From contig OX638133.1 in assembly GCA_951804985.1 (NCBI GenBank), positions 26,690,963 through 26,754,962 of the forward strand: 64,000 nucleotides of DNA, read 5' to 3'. Source of the stretch: Dryomyza anilis (lineage: Eukaryota; Arthropoda; Insecta; Diptera; Dryomyzidae). The notes under the pieces are model-generated. The model saw only the letters and a program-made list of their open reading frames with translations, was not told the origin of the DNA and searched no databases. Positions within the stretch are counted from its first letter, which is position 1, and each line of letters starts with the position of its first letter. Shown piece after piece: positions 34,430-45,440 of the stretch. A program made the translations under genes and the position numbers.

Positions 34430-37400
34430 CAAGGAAGACAAAAAAAGACAAGGAAGACAAGGAGACAAGGAAGACAAGGAAGACAAGGAAGACAAGGAAG
34501 ACAAGGAAGACAAGGAAGACAAGGAAGACAAGGAAGATAAGGAAGACAAGAAAGACAAGGAAGACAAGGAAGACAAGGAAGACAAGGAAGACAAGGAAGA
34601 CAAGGAAGACAAGGAAGACAAGGAAGACAAGGAAGACAAGGCAGACAAGGAAGACAAGGAAGACAAGGAAGACAAGGAAGACAAGGAAGACAAGGAAGAC
34701 AAGGAAGAAATGGAAGACAAGGAAGACAAGGAAGACAAGGAAGACAAGGAAGACAAGGAAGACAAGGAAGACAAGGAAGACAAGGAAGACAAGGAAGACA
34801 AGGAAGACAAGGAAGAAATGGAAGACAAGGAAGACAAGGAAGACAAGGAAGACAAGGAAGACAAGGAAGACAAGGAAGACAAGGAAGACAAGGAAGACAA
34901 GGAAGACAAGGAAGACAAGGAAGACAAGGAAGACAAGGAAGACAAGGAAGACAAGGAAGACAAGGAAGACAAGGAAGACAAGGAAGACAAGGAAGACAAG
35001 GAAGATAAGGAAGACAGGGAAGAAAAGAAAGACAAGGAAGACAAGGAAGACAAGGAAAACAAGGAAAAAATGGAAGACAAGGAAGACAAGGAAGACAAGG
35101 AAGAAAAGGAAGACCAGGAAGACAAGGAAGACAAGGAAGACAAGGAAGACAAGGAAGACAAGGAAGACAAGGAAGACAAGGAAGACAAGGAAGACAAGGA
35201 AGACAAGGAAGACAAGGAAGACAAGGAAGACAAGGAAGACAAGGAAGACAAGGAAGACAAGGAAGACAAGGAAGACAAGGATGACAAGGAAGACAAGGAA
35301 GACAAGGAAGACAAGGAAGACAAGGAAGACAAGGAAGACAAGGAAGACAAGGAAGACAAGGAAGACAAGGAAGACAAGGAAGACAAGGAAGACAAGGAAG
35401 ACAAGGAAGACAAGGAAGACAAGGAAGACAAGGAAGACAAGGAAGACAAGGAAGACAAGGAAGACAAGGAAGACAAGGAAGACAAGGAAGACGAGGAAGA
35501 CAAGGGAGCCAAATAAGACAAGGAAGAAATGGAAGACAAGGAAGACAAGGAAGACAAGGAAGATAAGGAAGACAGGGAAGAAAAGAAAGACAAGGAAGAC
35601 AAGGAAAACAAGGAAAAAATGGAAGATAAGGAAGACAAGGAAGACAAGGAAGACAAGGAAGAAAAGGAAGACCAGGAAGACAAGGAAGACAAGGAAGACA
35701 AGGAAGACAAGGAAGACAAGGAAGACAAGGAAGACAAGGAAGACAAGGAAGACAAGGAAGACAAGGAAGACAAGGAAGACAAGGAAGACAAGGAAGACAA
35801 GGAAGACAAGGAAGACAAGGAAGACAAGGAAGACAAGGAAGACAAGGAAGACAAGGATGACAAGGAAGACAAGGAAGACAAGGAAGACAAGGAAGACAAG
35901 GAAGACAAGGAAGACAAGGAAGACAAGGAAGACAAGGAAGACAAGGAAGACAAGGAAGACAAGGAAGACAAGGAAGACAAGGAAGACAAGGAAGACAAGG
36001 AAGACAAGGAAGACAAGGAAGAAAAGGAAGACAAGGAAGACAAGGAAGACAAGGAAGACAAGGAAGACAAGGAAGACAAGGAAGACGAGGAAGACAAGGG
36101 AGCCAAATAAGACAAGGAAGAAATGGAAGACAAGGAAGACAAGGAAGACAAGGAAGATAAGGAAGACAGGGAAGAAAAGAAAGACAAGGAAGACAAGGAA
36201 AACAAGGAAAAAATGGAAGATAAGGAAGACAAGGAAGACAAGGAAGAAAAGGAAGACCAGGAAGACAAGGAAGACAAGGAAGACAAGGAAGACAAGGAAG
36301 ACAAGGAAGACAAGGAAGACAAGGAAGACAAGGAAGACAAGGAAGACAAGGAAGACAAGGAAGACAAGGAAGACAAGGAAGACAAGGAAGACAAGGAAGA
36401 CAAGGATGACAAGGAAGACAAGGAAGACAAGGAAGACAAGGAAGACAAGGAAGACAAGGAAGACGAGGAAGACAAGGAAGACAAGGAAGACAAGGAAGAC
36501 AAGGAAGACAAGGAAGACAAGGATGACAAGGAAGACAAGGAAGACAAGGAAGACAAGGAAGACAAGGAAGACAAGGAAGACAAGGAAGACAAGGAAGACA
36601 AGGAAGACAAGGAAGACAAGGAAGACAAGGAAGACAAGGAAGACAAGGAAGACAAGGAAGACAAGGAAGACAAGGAAGACAAGGAAGACAAGGAAGACAA
36701 GGAAGACAAGGAAGACAAGGAAGACAAGGAAGACAAGGAAGACAAGGAAGACAAGGAAGACAAGGAAGACAAGGAAGACAAGGAAGACAAGGAAGACAAG
36801 GAAGACAAGGAAGACAAGGAAGACAAGGAAGACAAGGAAGACAAGGAAGACAAGGAAGACAAGGAAGACAAGGAAGACAAGGAAGACAAGGAAGACAAGG
36901 AAGACAAGGAAGACAAGGATGACAAGGAAGACAAGGAAGACAAGGATGACAAGGAAGACAAGGAAGACAAGGAAGACAAGGAAGACAAGGAAGACAAGGA
37001 AGACAAGGAAGACAAGGAAGACAAGGAAGACAAGGAAGACAAGGAAGACAAGGAAGACAAGGAAGACAAGGAAGACAAGGAAGACAAGGAAGACAAGGAA
37101 GACAAGGAAGACAAGGAAGACAAGGAAGACAAGGAAGACAAGGAAGACAAGGAAGACAAGGAAGACAAGGAAGACGAGGAAGACAAGGGAGCCAAATAAG
37201 ACAAGGAAGAAATGGAAGACAAGGAAGACAAGGAAGACAAGGAAGATAAGGAAGACAGGGAAGAAAAGAAAGACAAGGAAGACAAGGAAGACAAGGAAAA
37301 CAAGGAAAAAATGGAAGACAAGGAAGACAAGGAAGACAAGGAAGAAAAGGAAGACCAGGAAGACAAGGAAGACAAGGAAGACAAGGAAGACAAGGAAGAC

Positions 37401-37760
37401 AAGGAAGACAAGGAAGACAAGGAAGACAAGGAAGACAAGGAAGACAAGGAAGACAAGGAAGACAAGGAAGACAAGGAAGACAAGGAAGACAAGGAAGACA
37501 AGGAAGACAAGGAAGACAAGGAAGACAAGGAAGACAAGGAAGAAAAGGAAGACCAGGAAGACAAGGAAGACAAGGAAGACAAGGAAGACAAGGAAGACAA
37601 GGAAGACAAGGAAGACAAGGAAGACAAGGAAGACAAGGAAGACAAGGAAGACAAGGAAGACAAGGAAAACAAATAAAACAAGGAAGACAGGGAAGACAGG
37701 GACGAAAAGGTAGAAAAGGAAGACAAATAAAACAAGGAAGACAGGGACTACAAGGACGAA
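34430..37760 (+). repeat. 9-bp satellite (GACAAGGAA)n, about 370 units
   Basis: A 3.3-kb tandem array of GACAAGGAA, purine-rich on the plus strand (one C per unit). Because the unit is three codons without stops in most frames, it yields long spurious frames on both strands: Lys-Glu-Asp and Lys-Thr-Arg repeats on plus, Leu-Ser-Ser and Phe-Leu-Val repeats on minus. None has a gene-like start, end or codon variation. Variant units recur in fixed order (GATAAGGAAGACAGGGAAG at 35004, 35562, 36156, 37245; GGGAGCCAAATAAG at 35504, 36098, 37187), giving higher-order repeats 558, 594 and 1,089 bp apart, all multiples of nine. Confidence 0.95.
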
Positions 37761-38515
37761 AAGGAAGAAAAGGAAGAGCAGGATGGCAAGGAAAAACTTC
37801 GAGTTAAGGAAAGGATATAAAGAAAACAATAAATAACATGCAAAAAACACGAGGAATATTGCATTAGCTCCCATATCTACCCTAAGCTACATACCCCTCC
37901 TCCCACAAGGTCGTACGCCATGTTGCCGCCGATTCGTCATTCGTTGTTGCTTGAGCGGTTGCAACATATTTGCCAAATAATGTTGCCAAAAATGCAGTCA
38001 AGTTTGAATACAGTAACAACAATCACAACAAGTACAAATATTGCATCGACAACAACTATTGCAACAAAAATATTAGCATGCATTCTGTGTTCTATGCAAA
38101 GCGGAATTTTTGTCACTAACTCAAGTACATTGTCAAGGAAAACAAGCAAAGAGGCAGTGTAAGGGAACGTGATAAACGGAGGGAGGGATATATGAAAAAT
38201 ATTAATAAGAAGAAAGCAACAACAGGAATAAATAACAATAGCTACCAAAGCGTGACAATATTTACCAACAACAACAACAACAACGTAATTGTCTGTTGTT
38301 TAAATGTAGTTGGTATGTGTTTGTCTTTGTCACTGTTTCTTTCTCTTTTCTATAGCTGTGTCTTTGTCTTGGCTGCGCACTGTTAGAGGGCGCCACCATT
38401 ACATTGGCATTGCCATTGCATTGTTTCCTCGTTGTTTAATTTAAGAAACAAGTTTTTTTTTTGTTTTTTTATACTTATGAGCACAATGAAAGGGCATGTA
38501 ATTTGTCATATTTAA
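37761..38515. other. Non-coding stretch between satellite and peptide gene
   Basis: It is rich in CAA/ACA repeats typical of fly regulatory or untranslated DNA. Both strands show short frames (for example 37920-38162), none with splice or start support. A TATACTT motif at about 38468-38475 lies upstream of the peptide gene. Confidence 0.4.
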
Positions 38516-38719
38516 ATTGTAGTTTTTACTATTTTTCTGCTTTTTCTAATTTTTGCAACATTGAAGTGCGCTTCTTGTGCCCAAGTGCCACTGAAATGTA
38601 GATACATCTTAAAGCATGTTTCTGAAGCATGCCAACCGACCGCTGACTATGTGAACAAGGCATCCCTTTGCGACGAGGTGACATTTCTTGGCAACTGCGG
38701 CGCAATTAAATGTTTTTAA
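38516..38719 (+). CDS. Small cysteine-rich secreted peptide (gene or last exon)
   Basis: Not recognised as a named family. From ATT at 38516 the frame gives 17 mostly hydrophobic residues (VVFTIFLLFLIFATLK), then CASCA, a good signal-peptidase site (S-C-A before Q), then a mature part of about 45 residues starting QVPLKCRYILKHV and ending GNCGAIKCF, stop TAA 38717-38719. Cysteines in the mature part: KC, AC, LC, NC, KC. Codon use is GC-richer and gene-like against AT-rich flanks. There is no ATG: the frame closes at TAA 38513. Either ATT 38516 is a mutated start, or the AG at 38521-38522 (TTGTAG) is a splice acceptor and an upstream exon supplies the start. Secreted dipteran peptides of this size act as antimicrobial, venom-like, salivary or seminal factors; which applies here is unknown. 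Confidence 0.55.
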   Translation: MVVFTIFLLFLIFATLKCASCAQVPLKCRYILKHVSEACQPTADYVNKASLCDEVTFLGNCGAIKCF

Positions 38720-39125
38720 TGTGAGACAATAGAAAACCATATCATTTATATGATTCTAATGAATTAATATTTACATTCAAATATTTTTTTTATATTTCAA
38801 ATTTAAAAGTATCTACTTGTTATAAAAAAAAAGTTGACTTTCAAAATTATTAGCTACGAATGATTTATAGTGAAGAATTATATCAATGAGATAAAAATAT
38901 TATATAATTCTAAAATTCTTCCACTTCTAACTAAACAAAAAATAGCTAGATAATCGTGATCACGAAGTTAGGACATTCGGTCTTGTATGAAAAGTTAAAA
39001 CTAAAATCTCGGAATTTAAAACACCGAAAACCAAAATTAATAAAAAATACTTGACATATTTGGACCAAATATGTTTAAAGCAATAACAATATGGTTAATA
39101 TATTATACTAATAAATTGGAATGTA
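38720..39125. other. AT-rich non-coding stretch
   Basis: Probable 3' flank of the peptide gene. No clear AATAAA is seen in the first 100 bp (an AATAGA is present at about 38728). Confidence 0.4.
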
Positions 39126-39436
39126 GCCGCAGTAGCCCAGTGGTTAGTGCGTTGGACTGCGAGCCGGAAGGGTGCTCGGTTCAAGCCTGGACTGGGGCTA
39201 ACAGCATCTTTTCATAGAAACATTTTTCTATACCGCGCTACCTCTCGGCAGTAAATGGCAAACCTACGAGAGTAAAACATTGCATTTGAAAAGCTCTCAC
39301 CCGCCGTTCGGATTTGGCAATAGACTGTAGGTCTCACCACTTTGAGTACAAATATAACATGCACAGCTCAAAATGGTGGGAGAGCTCGGCCTAAGGTCTT
39401 AAAGGACTGTAGTGCCAAACTATTATTATCATTATA
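39126..39436 (+). mobile_element. tRNA-derived SINE, full length
   Basis: The head reads GCCGCAGTAGCCCAGTGGTT and the B box GGTTCAAGCCTGG. The full body ('taccgcgctacctctcggca', 'cgccgttcggatttggc', 'agagctcggcctaagg') and a (TTA)n-like tail are present. The flanks share AATTGGAAT, the target duplication. Confidence 0.9.
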
Positions 39437-40598
39437 ATTAATTGGAATTTATGTACTAAAGAAAATTATTCCTGAAAATAACGTCTATGATGTATTAATA
39501 TCCCTACTACTTCTATATACACTTGAATTCCAATGAATTCATACATGTTCCTTTAATTTATCTTCTTTCTATTATAATATATGCTGTCATAATGCCAGCT
39601 CAACCACCCAACTCCTTGGAAAACCCTACAATACGATTTTAACGTTCTCCCTGTTGTTTTTATCTGTCTTTTTCTTAGTAGAGCAGATAAGGTAAGCTTA
39701 TCAAAATTCATAAAGAACACTCTGTATGTATATTTGATGTGAAATTCAGTGTGAGCGTAGCGTATAATGAGCTGCTTATTAGTAGGTATGAAGCAATTTA
39801 TACAACCGTTACTCCAACTAAAAGCAAAACCAGGTGTTTCTTTTATTTTTGAATGTGACAATGTAGAAGTGGAGGATAATTTATGTAATTCACGTTAACA
39901 ATAATTATAATAAAATTTCTTGGAAAAAAAACCAAGAGAATATTATAACTCAATTAACCTAATTATTAAAATATATAAGTCAAATGTGGAAAAGTATTAA
40001 AAATGTATACTAATTTCTCATTGTTTTTTTTTATAATTTTAACATATTATTTTACCTTTTTGAAAAAATCATTTCAAGCATAAAACAAATTAGGATCAAA
40101 TTTTGTTTATAACGAAATCATAATAGATAGTTATGAGTCTTATAATCGGTGAAAGTCGACAGTAGCTGACAAAATATAGAGTACAGGTCGAAAAGTCAAA
40201 ATGACCTACTTCTCCGTTCTTGGGTATATGTACAAAATAAGGGTGAATCATAGGTTTTTGTCGCCTAATTATCCTCATTTTCAATTGCAAATATTGTATT
40301 ATAAATGTAATTCAAATTCGAAGTTTCTTAAAACTGACAGCCAAGTTAAGTCTTTATTTACGTTAGTTTCTGGAATATTAAATTAATTACACGGTATTTT
40401 TAACACAAATAATATACCCCCTACTGGGTACCAATACTGTGTTATACATATGAAACATACATAACTTACACATTAGTTTGTATTTTAGGCAATCTACACG
40501 TCAAAGGAAAACTTTACTCGCAGACAAATAGACAAGCAAAAGGATGATTTAAACCAAAATTATTTAAACAACTCATGAACTTGCGCTGATCATAAATA
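39437..40598. other. AT-rich non-coding stretch
   Basis: A minus-strand 102-codon frame (39553-39861) has no recognisable motif. Around 40130-40230 faint similarity to DINE family-B internal sequence ('tagtaggtc', 'gggtatatgta') suggests a decayed copy. Confidence 0.35.
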
Positions 40599-41828
40599 AA
40601 GGGTTTTTCAACAGGGACGCTATAAAAGTAGAGCGACAAGGACAGCAAACGACGCCATATTTCTTGCCGCTCTTTTGACATTTCTCTTCAGTAAGGTTTG
40701 CCATTTCATGATGAAAAGATATACGAGCCAACAACGAGTCGAAATTATAAAACTTTACTACCGAAATTCGTAGTCAGTGGCCTCAAACCTTAAGAGCGCT
40801 ACGTCCAATTTATGGTCGTCATAATCGTCCTAGCAGATCAACAATTGAGCGTGTAGTGGAAAAATTTGAATCCACAGGCAGTGTCGAGAATATTGCTACC
40901 GCTGACGCTTCAGTTGAAGAAAGCCCAAATGTGTCTCTCACACGTCGTTCTCAAGCGTTGGGCATCTCTGTGACGTCCTTGTGGCGAATTTTGCAAAAAT
41001 ATCTTGGCCTACATCCTTACAAAATCAAATTGATGCAAGAACTGAAGCCGCTTGACCAGCAGAAGCGTCGTATGTTCGTGAATTGGGTTGATATGATGAA
41101 ATTGATTCGGATTTTCATCGAAATGCGATGAGTCTCATTTCTGGCTGAATGGCTTCGTCAATAAACAAAATATGCGTTATTGGTCAGACAGCAATCCACA
41201 CGTACTCCATGAGTCATCATTGCATCCCGAAAAAATTACGGTTTGGTGCGGTTTATGGGCCGGTGGCGTCATTGGGCCATACTTCTTTCGTGATGATCAA
41301 GACCGGCACGTTACTGTGAATGGGAATCGCTACCGTTTAATGATAACCGAATATTTTTGGCCACAATTGGATGATATGGACTTGGAGGACATGTGGTTCC
41401 AACAGGACGGCGCCACAAGCCACACAGCGAATGCCACAATCAATTTATTGGAAACCAAGTTTGGAGAACGTGTTATCTCACGAAACGGTCCAGTCGATTG
41501 ACCGCCTCGGTCGTGCGATTTGACGCCGTTAGACTATTTCCTGTGGGGCTACATCAAGTCTATGGTCTATGCCAACAAGCCAGCGGCGATTGATGAACTT
41601 CGTACGAATATCGAACGTGAAATTGCAGCAGTATCAACCGATTTATGCTTGAAAACCGTCGAAAATTGGGTTTAGCGTCTGGACTTCTGCAAGCGTGCCC
41701 TTGGTGGCGATGCAAAAGAAATCGAGTTCCATACATAATGGCATCGAATTTACAGGAATAAAGATTGATATCCAAAACCTTTTTTGTTTTATTTAAAACT
41801 TTTGTAGCGCTCTTATTGAAAAACCCTT
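40599..41828 (+). mobile_element. Mariner element, DD41D 'rosa' type, copy 1
   Basis: TA flanks both ends (40597-40598, 41829-41830). The right terminus keeps TTTTGTAGCGCTCTTATTG followed by AAAAACCCTT. The left terminus has only AAGGGTTTTTCAACAGGG, because 23 bp between two TTTCAA repeats are gone compared with the copy at 57354. It contains a broken transposase. Confidence 0.9.
40711..41738 (+). pseudogene. Mariner transposase (DD41D), inactivated, copy 1
   Basis: It starts MKRYTSQQRVEIIKLYYRN, then a stop and frameshift near 40770. The next long frame (EKFESTGSVENIATADAS) lacks 15 codons present in the other copy. Sequence around the first catalytic Asp (IIFSDVTHF in the other copy) is deleted and frameshifted at about 41095-41140. 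The second and third Asp remain in FQQDGATSHTANA and LTPLDYFLWG, but stops occur at 41499 (GTCGATTGA) and 41672 (GGGTTTAGC). It is non-functional, probably older or more eroded than copy 3. Confidence 0.9.
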
Positions 41829-42165
41829 TATTAAAGAAATTATTTCTCAAGTGCTATCACACAAAGATCATGATGAAGATACTTGGCTGTATCCGAAACG
41901 GTCCGTATGATCATTGCATGTGTTGAGTTTTCAATTTGTTGTTATTTCTTCAAAAATGTTCAATAGAACTTAACCATGACCTGGGCTTCAGTCAGTTAGA
42001 TGTCGACTCTCTTCTAAAAGAGTACATAGGAAAAACCTTCTGACAGTATAATATGTCATTGATAATCGTTTAAAAGCGTCCAAACTCTTTGGAGATTGAA
42101 AGTAAAAGACGCACTATAAATGACACATTCAGTACCTTAAGAGAATCTCATAGTTGGGTCTTGCC
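41829..42165. other. AT-rich stretch leading into a retrotransposon fragment
   Basis: Possibly more of the decayed retrotransposon that begins to be readable at 42166; I see no clear motif. Confidence 0.3.
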
Positions 42166-42508
42166 AATAGAGTTGATTTCTATGCGAGCAAGACTCAATG
42201 TTGTCTGCTACTTCACACAAGAAAGGACTCATCACTATCTCTCTTAAATATGGTTAATGTGGATATTGCGCAGTCAACTGTACATAACGTTCTAGGCATA
42301 TCAATACAATGTGACCTCACTTGAAACGATCATATATTTGATGTGTCGAATGAAACGGCCAAGTGCCTCGGTTTTCTAAAATGGTGTAAGACATACTTCT
42401 TTCCTGCATACTGTCTACATCACCTACATATATACGACCTTATTTGGAGTACAATTTGCACATTTTGGGCAGGGGCTTCCAACCCCTCAACGTGCGATAT
42501 ATATTGGG
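42166..42508 (+). pseudogene. Non-LTR reverse transcriptase fragment (C-terminal region)
   Basis: One frame with a single TGA runs NRVDFYASKTQCCLLLH, VHNVLGISIQCDLT, NDHIFDV, KCLGFLKWCKTYF and FWAGASN. This order (ASKTQ, LGI...CDL, KCLGFL, xWAGAS) is the post-catalytic part of R1/I/Jockey-type reverse transcriptases. The first 45 codons match the fragment at 21139-21287. Confidence 0.75.
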
Positions 42509-42544
42509 AGGATAGAGGATAAAAGTATTTCATCATAGATTAGT

Positions 42545-42660
42545 TCTGTTGAGCTCGAAGAACTGTAGGGGACTTGCATTCTAAATGTCTCGAGTTCGAA
42601 TCCCGGCTTGGGCATGGGCGTTCGTGTTGATATGAACCACAAAACGTAGAGAATAGATTT
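42545..42660 (+). mobile_element. Possible second tRNA-derived SINE family
   Basis: CGAGTTCGAATCCCGGC is a good Pol III B box, and an (AT)n tail follows at about 42668-42693. The A box is weak (GAGCTCGAAGAACTG). Single copy in this window, so family status cannot be judged. Confidence 0.3.
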
Positions 42661-42929
42661 CACAGTACAATTTATATATATATATATATATATAAATTTT
42701 ATAAATACTAAAAGACATTTATATTTCAAATTGGCTCACTTGAGAAATAATGCCCCACACACACACACCTTTTTCTGTATCTGTTTGGTGTTATATTCTA
42801 GTTGAAATTATATTAGGTCATATTGGAGACATATCATGATCCTGTCACAACCTGACCAACTACGTTATCAACTTGAGCTGACTATCATCATGTTCACCAA
42901 ACTGGACTAATTTCTACTAGGCTAAACTG

Positions 42930-43199
42930 AGAGAGGTCGAGCTCTCTCCCCATTTTATGCTGTGCGTGTTATATTTATTATCAAAGTGGTGGGACCTACA
43001 GTTTAATGCCGAATCCGAATGGCGGGTGAGAGCTTTTCAGAGGCATTGTTTTACTCTCGTAGGTTTGCCATTTACTGCCGAGAGATAGCGCGGTACAGAA
43101 AAATGTTTCTATGAAAAGATCTTGTTAGCCCCAGTCCAGCCTTGAACCTGGGATCTTTCAGCTCGCAGTCCAACGCACTAAGCTTGATCTGCCGATGCT
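42930..43199 (-). mobile_element. tRNA-derived SINE, 3'-truncated
   Basis: On the minus strand the head is degenerate ('cggcagatcaagcttagtgc'), the B box is GGTTCAAGGCTGG, and the body is nearly complete ('gcgctatctctcggcagt', 'cgccattcggattcgg'). It stops just after 'gagagagctcgacctc', so the last 30-40 bp are missing. Confidence 0.85.
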
Positions 43200-43224
43200 A
43201 CAACTTGTAAGACAATTTGTTTTT

Positions 43225-43677
43225 TATACCCTACACTAAGAGTGAAAGGGTATATTCAGTTTTGTACGCCGTTTGTAACACCCAGAAGGAAGCATCCCCG
43301 GTATGGAAATGTATATATATTCTTGAAGAGCATGACCTCCTGAGTCGATGTCCGTCTGTCTGTTGATATCTTGATTACAAAAAAACTAGAAGAGCTAAAT
43401 AAATGAAACGCCTAATTTAGGTTACTTATACATCTACGCTGTCTGTCAGTGAAAATGGGCATGATCAGTCCCTTGTGACCAGCGAACCGACCACTTATGT
43501 TCAAATACCTCATATAAAACGTACATCTACTGGGGAATTTTACTATATGTAGGGTATTAATAGTCGGCTTAGACCGACTATAATTTTGATAATCCTAACT
43601 ATCATAATAACTCCTACTATAAAATGTCCCTACTTTAAAATTTCCCATGTTATCTAACCTTCCCAACTGGTTTTGTT
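43225..43677 (+). mobile_element. DINE-1/INE-1-type element, family B, forward
   Basis: It opens TATACCCTACACTAAGAGTG, has 'gtatatatattcttgaagagc' and GTCCGTCTGTCTGTTG, and ends with hairpin TAGTCGGCTTAGACCGACTA plus 'aaaatttcccatgttatc' and 'cccaactggtttt'. The middle is shortened relative to the 29000-29972 copy. Confidence 0.8.
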
Positions 43678-44475
43678 TTAAAATTATACACAATGTGAAG
43701 GAATAATATAAGAAAAAATAAGAGAGAAGAACAATTGAAACAAAAGTAGTACAAAAGTAGGAAAATTTACATAGAGGGAGAAATGGTCAAAAAGAAGGAC
43801 TGTTCTTCAAAAACGAATTGTCACTGAAAGATCATGTTTGGTTGGGTCTGTCAACATCAAAAATAGTACGTGTATATACCGCAATGCGATAGTGGTCCGA
43901 GAGTACCAATTGACATAAACAAGCCTTTTTATCCCTTCGATTCGTTATTAACCCGCAGGCCAGGAGAGAGCTCGTTCCTAAAAACTGTTGACCAAAAACT
44001 ATTGACTGTTAATAAAGAGTGTTTCTAAAGGTATTACAAAATGTTTATTGTAGAAGAACAAAAAAATATTTTTTTTCATTAAATTAATTTTCAAAATAAT
44101 CACTGCACACATTAAGAGATACAAAAACAAATATTTGTCGTATATTTATAACAATGTGAGTCAGCAACTGTCAAAAATGACAGCTGCGTCTGACAGTCGA
44201 GAAGAAAAAATTAAGAGACACGCAAAAAAAAATGTTTTTATACTTTGGTCTACATTAATAGACACCAAAAGTCAAACTATTAAATTTATATTAAAATAAA
44301 AATCATTAATTTTTATTCTATAAAATGTCTTGTTCTATTTAATTTATGTTAGATATGTTTTTTTGTTTTAGCAGCTGTCAAGTTAAACGAACTCTAGGCA
44401 AATCACAGACTAAACAATTTATTCGATCTATCATTTGTATTTTTTTGTGTAATTTTAAATGATATTTTCACTTAC
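43678..44475. other. Intron-like AT-rich DNA next to the leader region
   Basis: If the donor at 44475 is real, this is the start of a minus-strand intron. It contains repeated 'ctgtcaaaaatgacagctg' type motifs (44160-44200). No gene seen. Confidence 0.35.
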
Positions 44476-44832
44476 CGTTGTTACCAGCGTACAGCAAGTC
44501 TACAGACGTTTAAAAAAATTCACTGCACCTATTTGTGACTGGGTGACAAACATATTCGAATCCGTGCAGAGTGTATTTTTGTTTATACAATAATTTTGTT
44601 TTTAAATTTTATCAAATTTATTTTTAATTTTTAAAATTAAATTTTATTGTTGTTTGTAATTTATGCAAATTTTGCCATATATTTGCGAAATTGCTGGCCA
44701 CTTAAACTTGCGCTAATTTGTTAAATAATTTATGATTTATTTTTATGAAATTCTGGCGCGGTGATAGCTCATAAATTTCCCGCTGTGTAAATTTGTGAGA
44801 TTTCACGATTGTGAGATTTTTATGATTTTTAC

Positions 44833-44890
44833 TTGCGCCACAAACCAAAAATACACCAAAACACAAAAATGGAATTAAGAACAGCGTCAT
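44833..44890 (-). CDS. Possible first coding exon with a signal peptide
   Basis: From ATG 44890 the frame reads MTLFLIPFLCFGVFLVCGA, a typical signal peptide, followed at once by GCGCAA|GTAAAA, a usable donor in phase 1. Many secreted and membrane proteins of flies have a phase-1 intron right after the signal peptide. Read through, the frame runs 61 codons to TAA 44702 without recognisable domains. It lies inside the leader region, so it could also be an upstream open frame. Confidence 0.35.
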
Positions 44891-45417
44891 CAACACTTTT
44901 TACTAATATTTCATTTGCTTATTGGGTGGCACGCAAAGACGTGGAATTTATTTATTTTTAATTATTTATTTATTATTTCTTAGAATTTTCACACATTTTT
45001 TTTCATTTGTGTTTTTTTATATATTTTCACTTTTTTTTTAATATTTTAAATCGCACTTTGCATAAAACTTAAAGTTTTGCAATTTGAATATAATTTATTA
45101 TTTCATTTAATCAAAACTAAATTTAGCTGTATTTATAATTTTCAGCCAAACACTTCAGCGCTTTACTTTTTAGCCTCTGCTCACTCAATACAAATTTCAC
45201 ACAAAAAATTGAACTGAAAATTTAATTTAGTTTCACTGCAATTTTGCACTATGCATTCTCTTCACCTTTTGCCCACTTTTGTTGTCAACCTCCGCGCGTT
45301 CGTTCTAAACGTATTCAACAGCGAACTAAGACTAAATCTTCGAAACTGTGTTGTTCGATAATCGCGCGGTGCTTGCTTGAAGATCAAAGAAGAACGAGGC
45401 GTAAGCGCAACAACCTT

Positions 45418-45440
45418 CACTCTCTCTCTCGCAGACTCTC
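45418..45440 (-). promoter_or_regulatory. GAGA-factor-like cluster
   Basis: On the minus strand GAGAGTCTGCGAGAGAGAGA. (GA)n clusters of this kind bind GAGA factor in fly promoters. It lies about 100 bp upstream of an initiator-like TTAGTTCG on the same strand, which fits a promoter for the leader described here. Confidence 0.4.

Noticed and set aside
34107..37874. Very long open frames (up to 1,255 codons) on both strands
   Set aside because: They follow from a stop-free 9-bp tandem repeat; several frames are open at once and none has gene-like ends.
39553..39861. 102-codon minus-strand frame
   Set aside because: No recognisable domain and no coding-like codon bias; possibly decayed repeat sequence.
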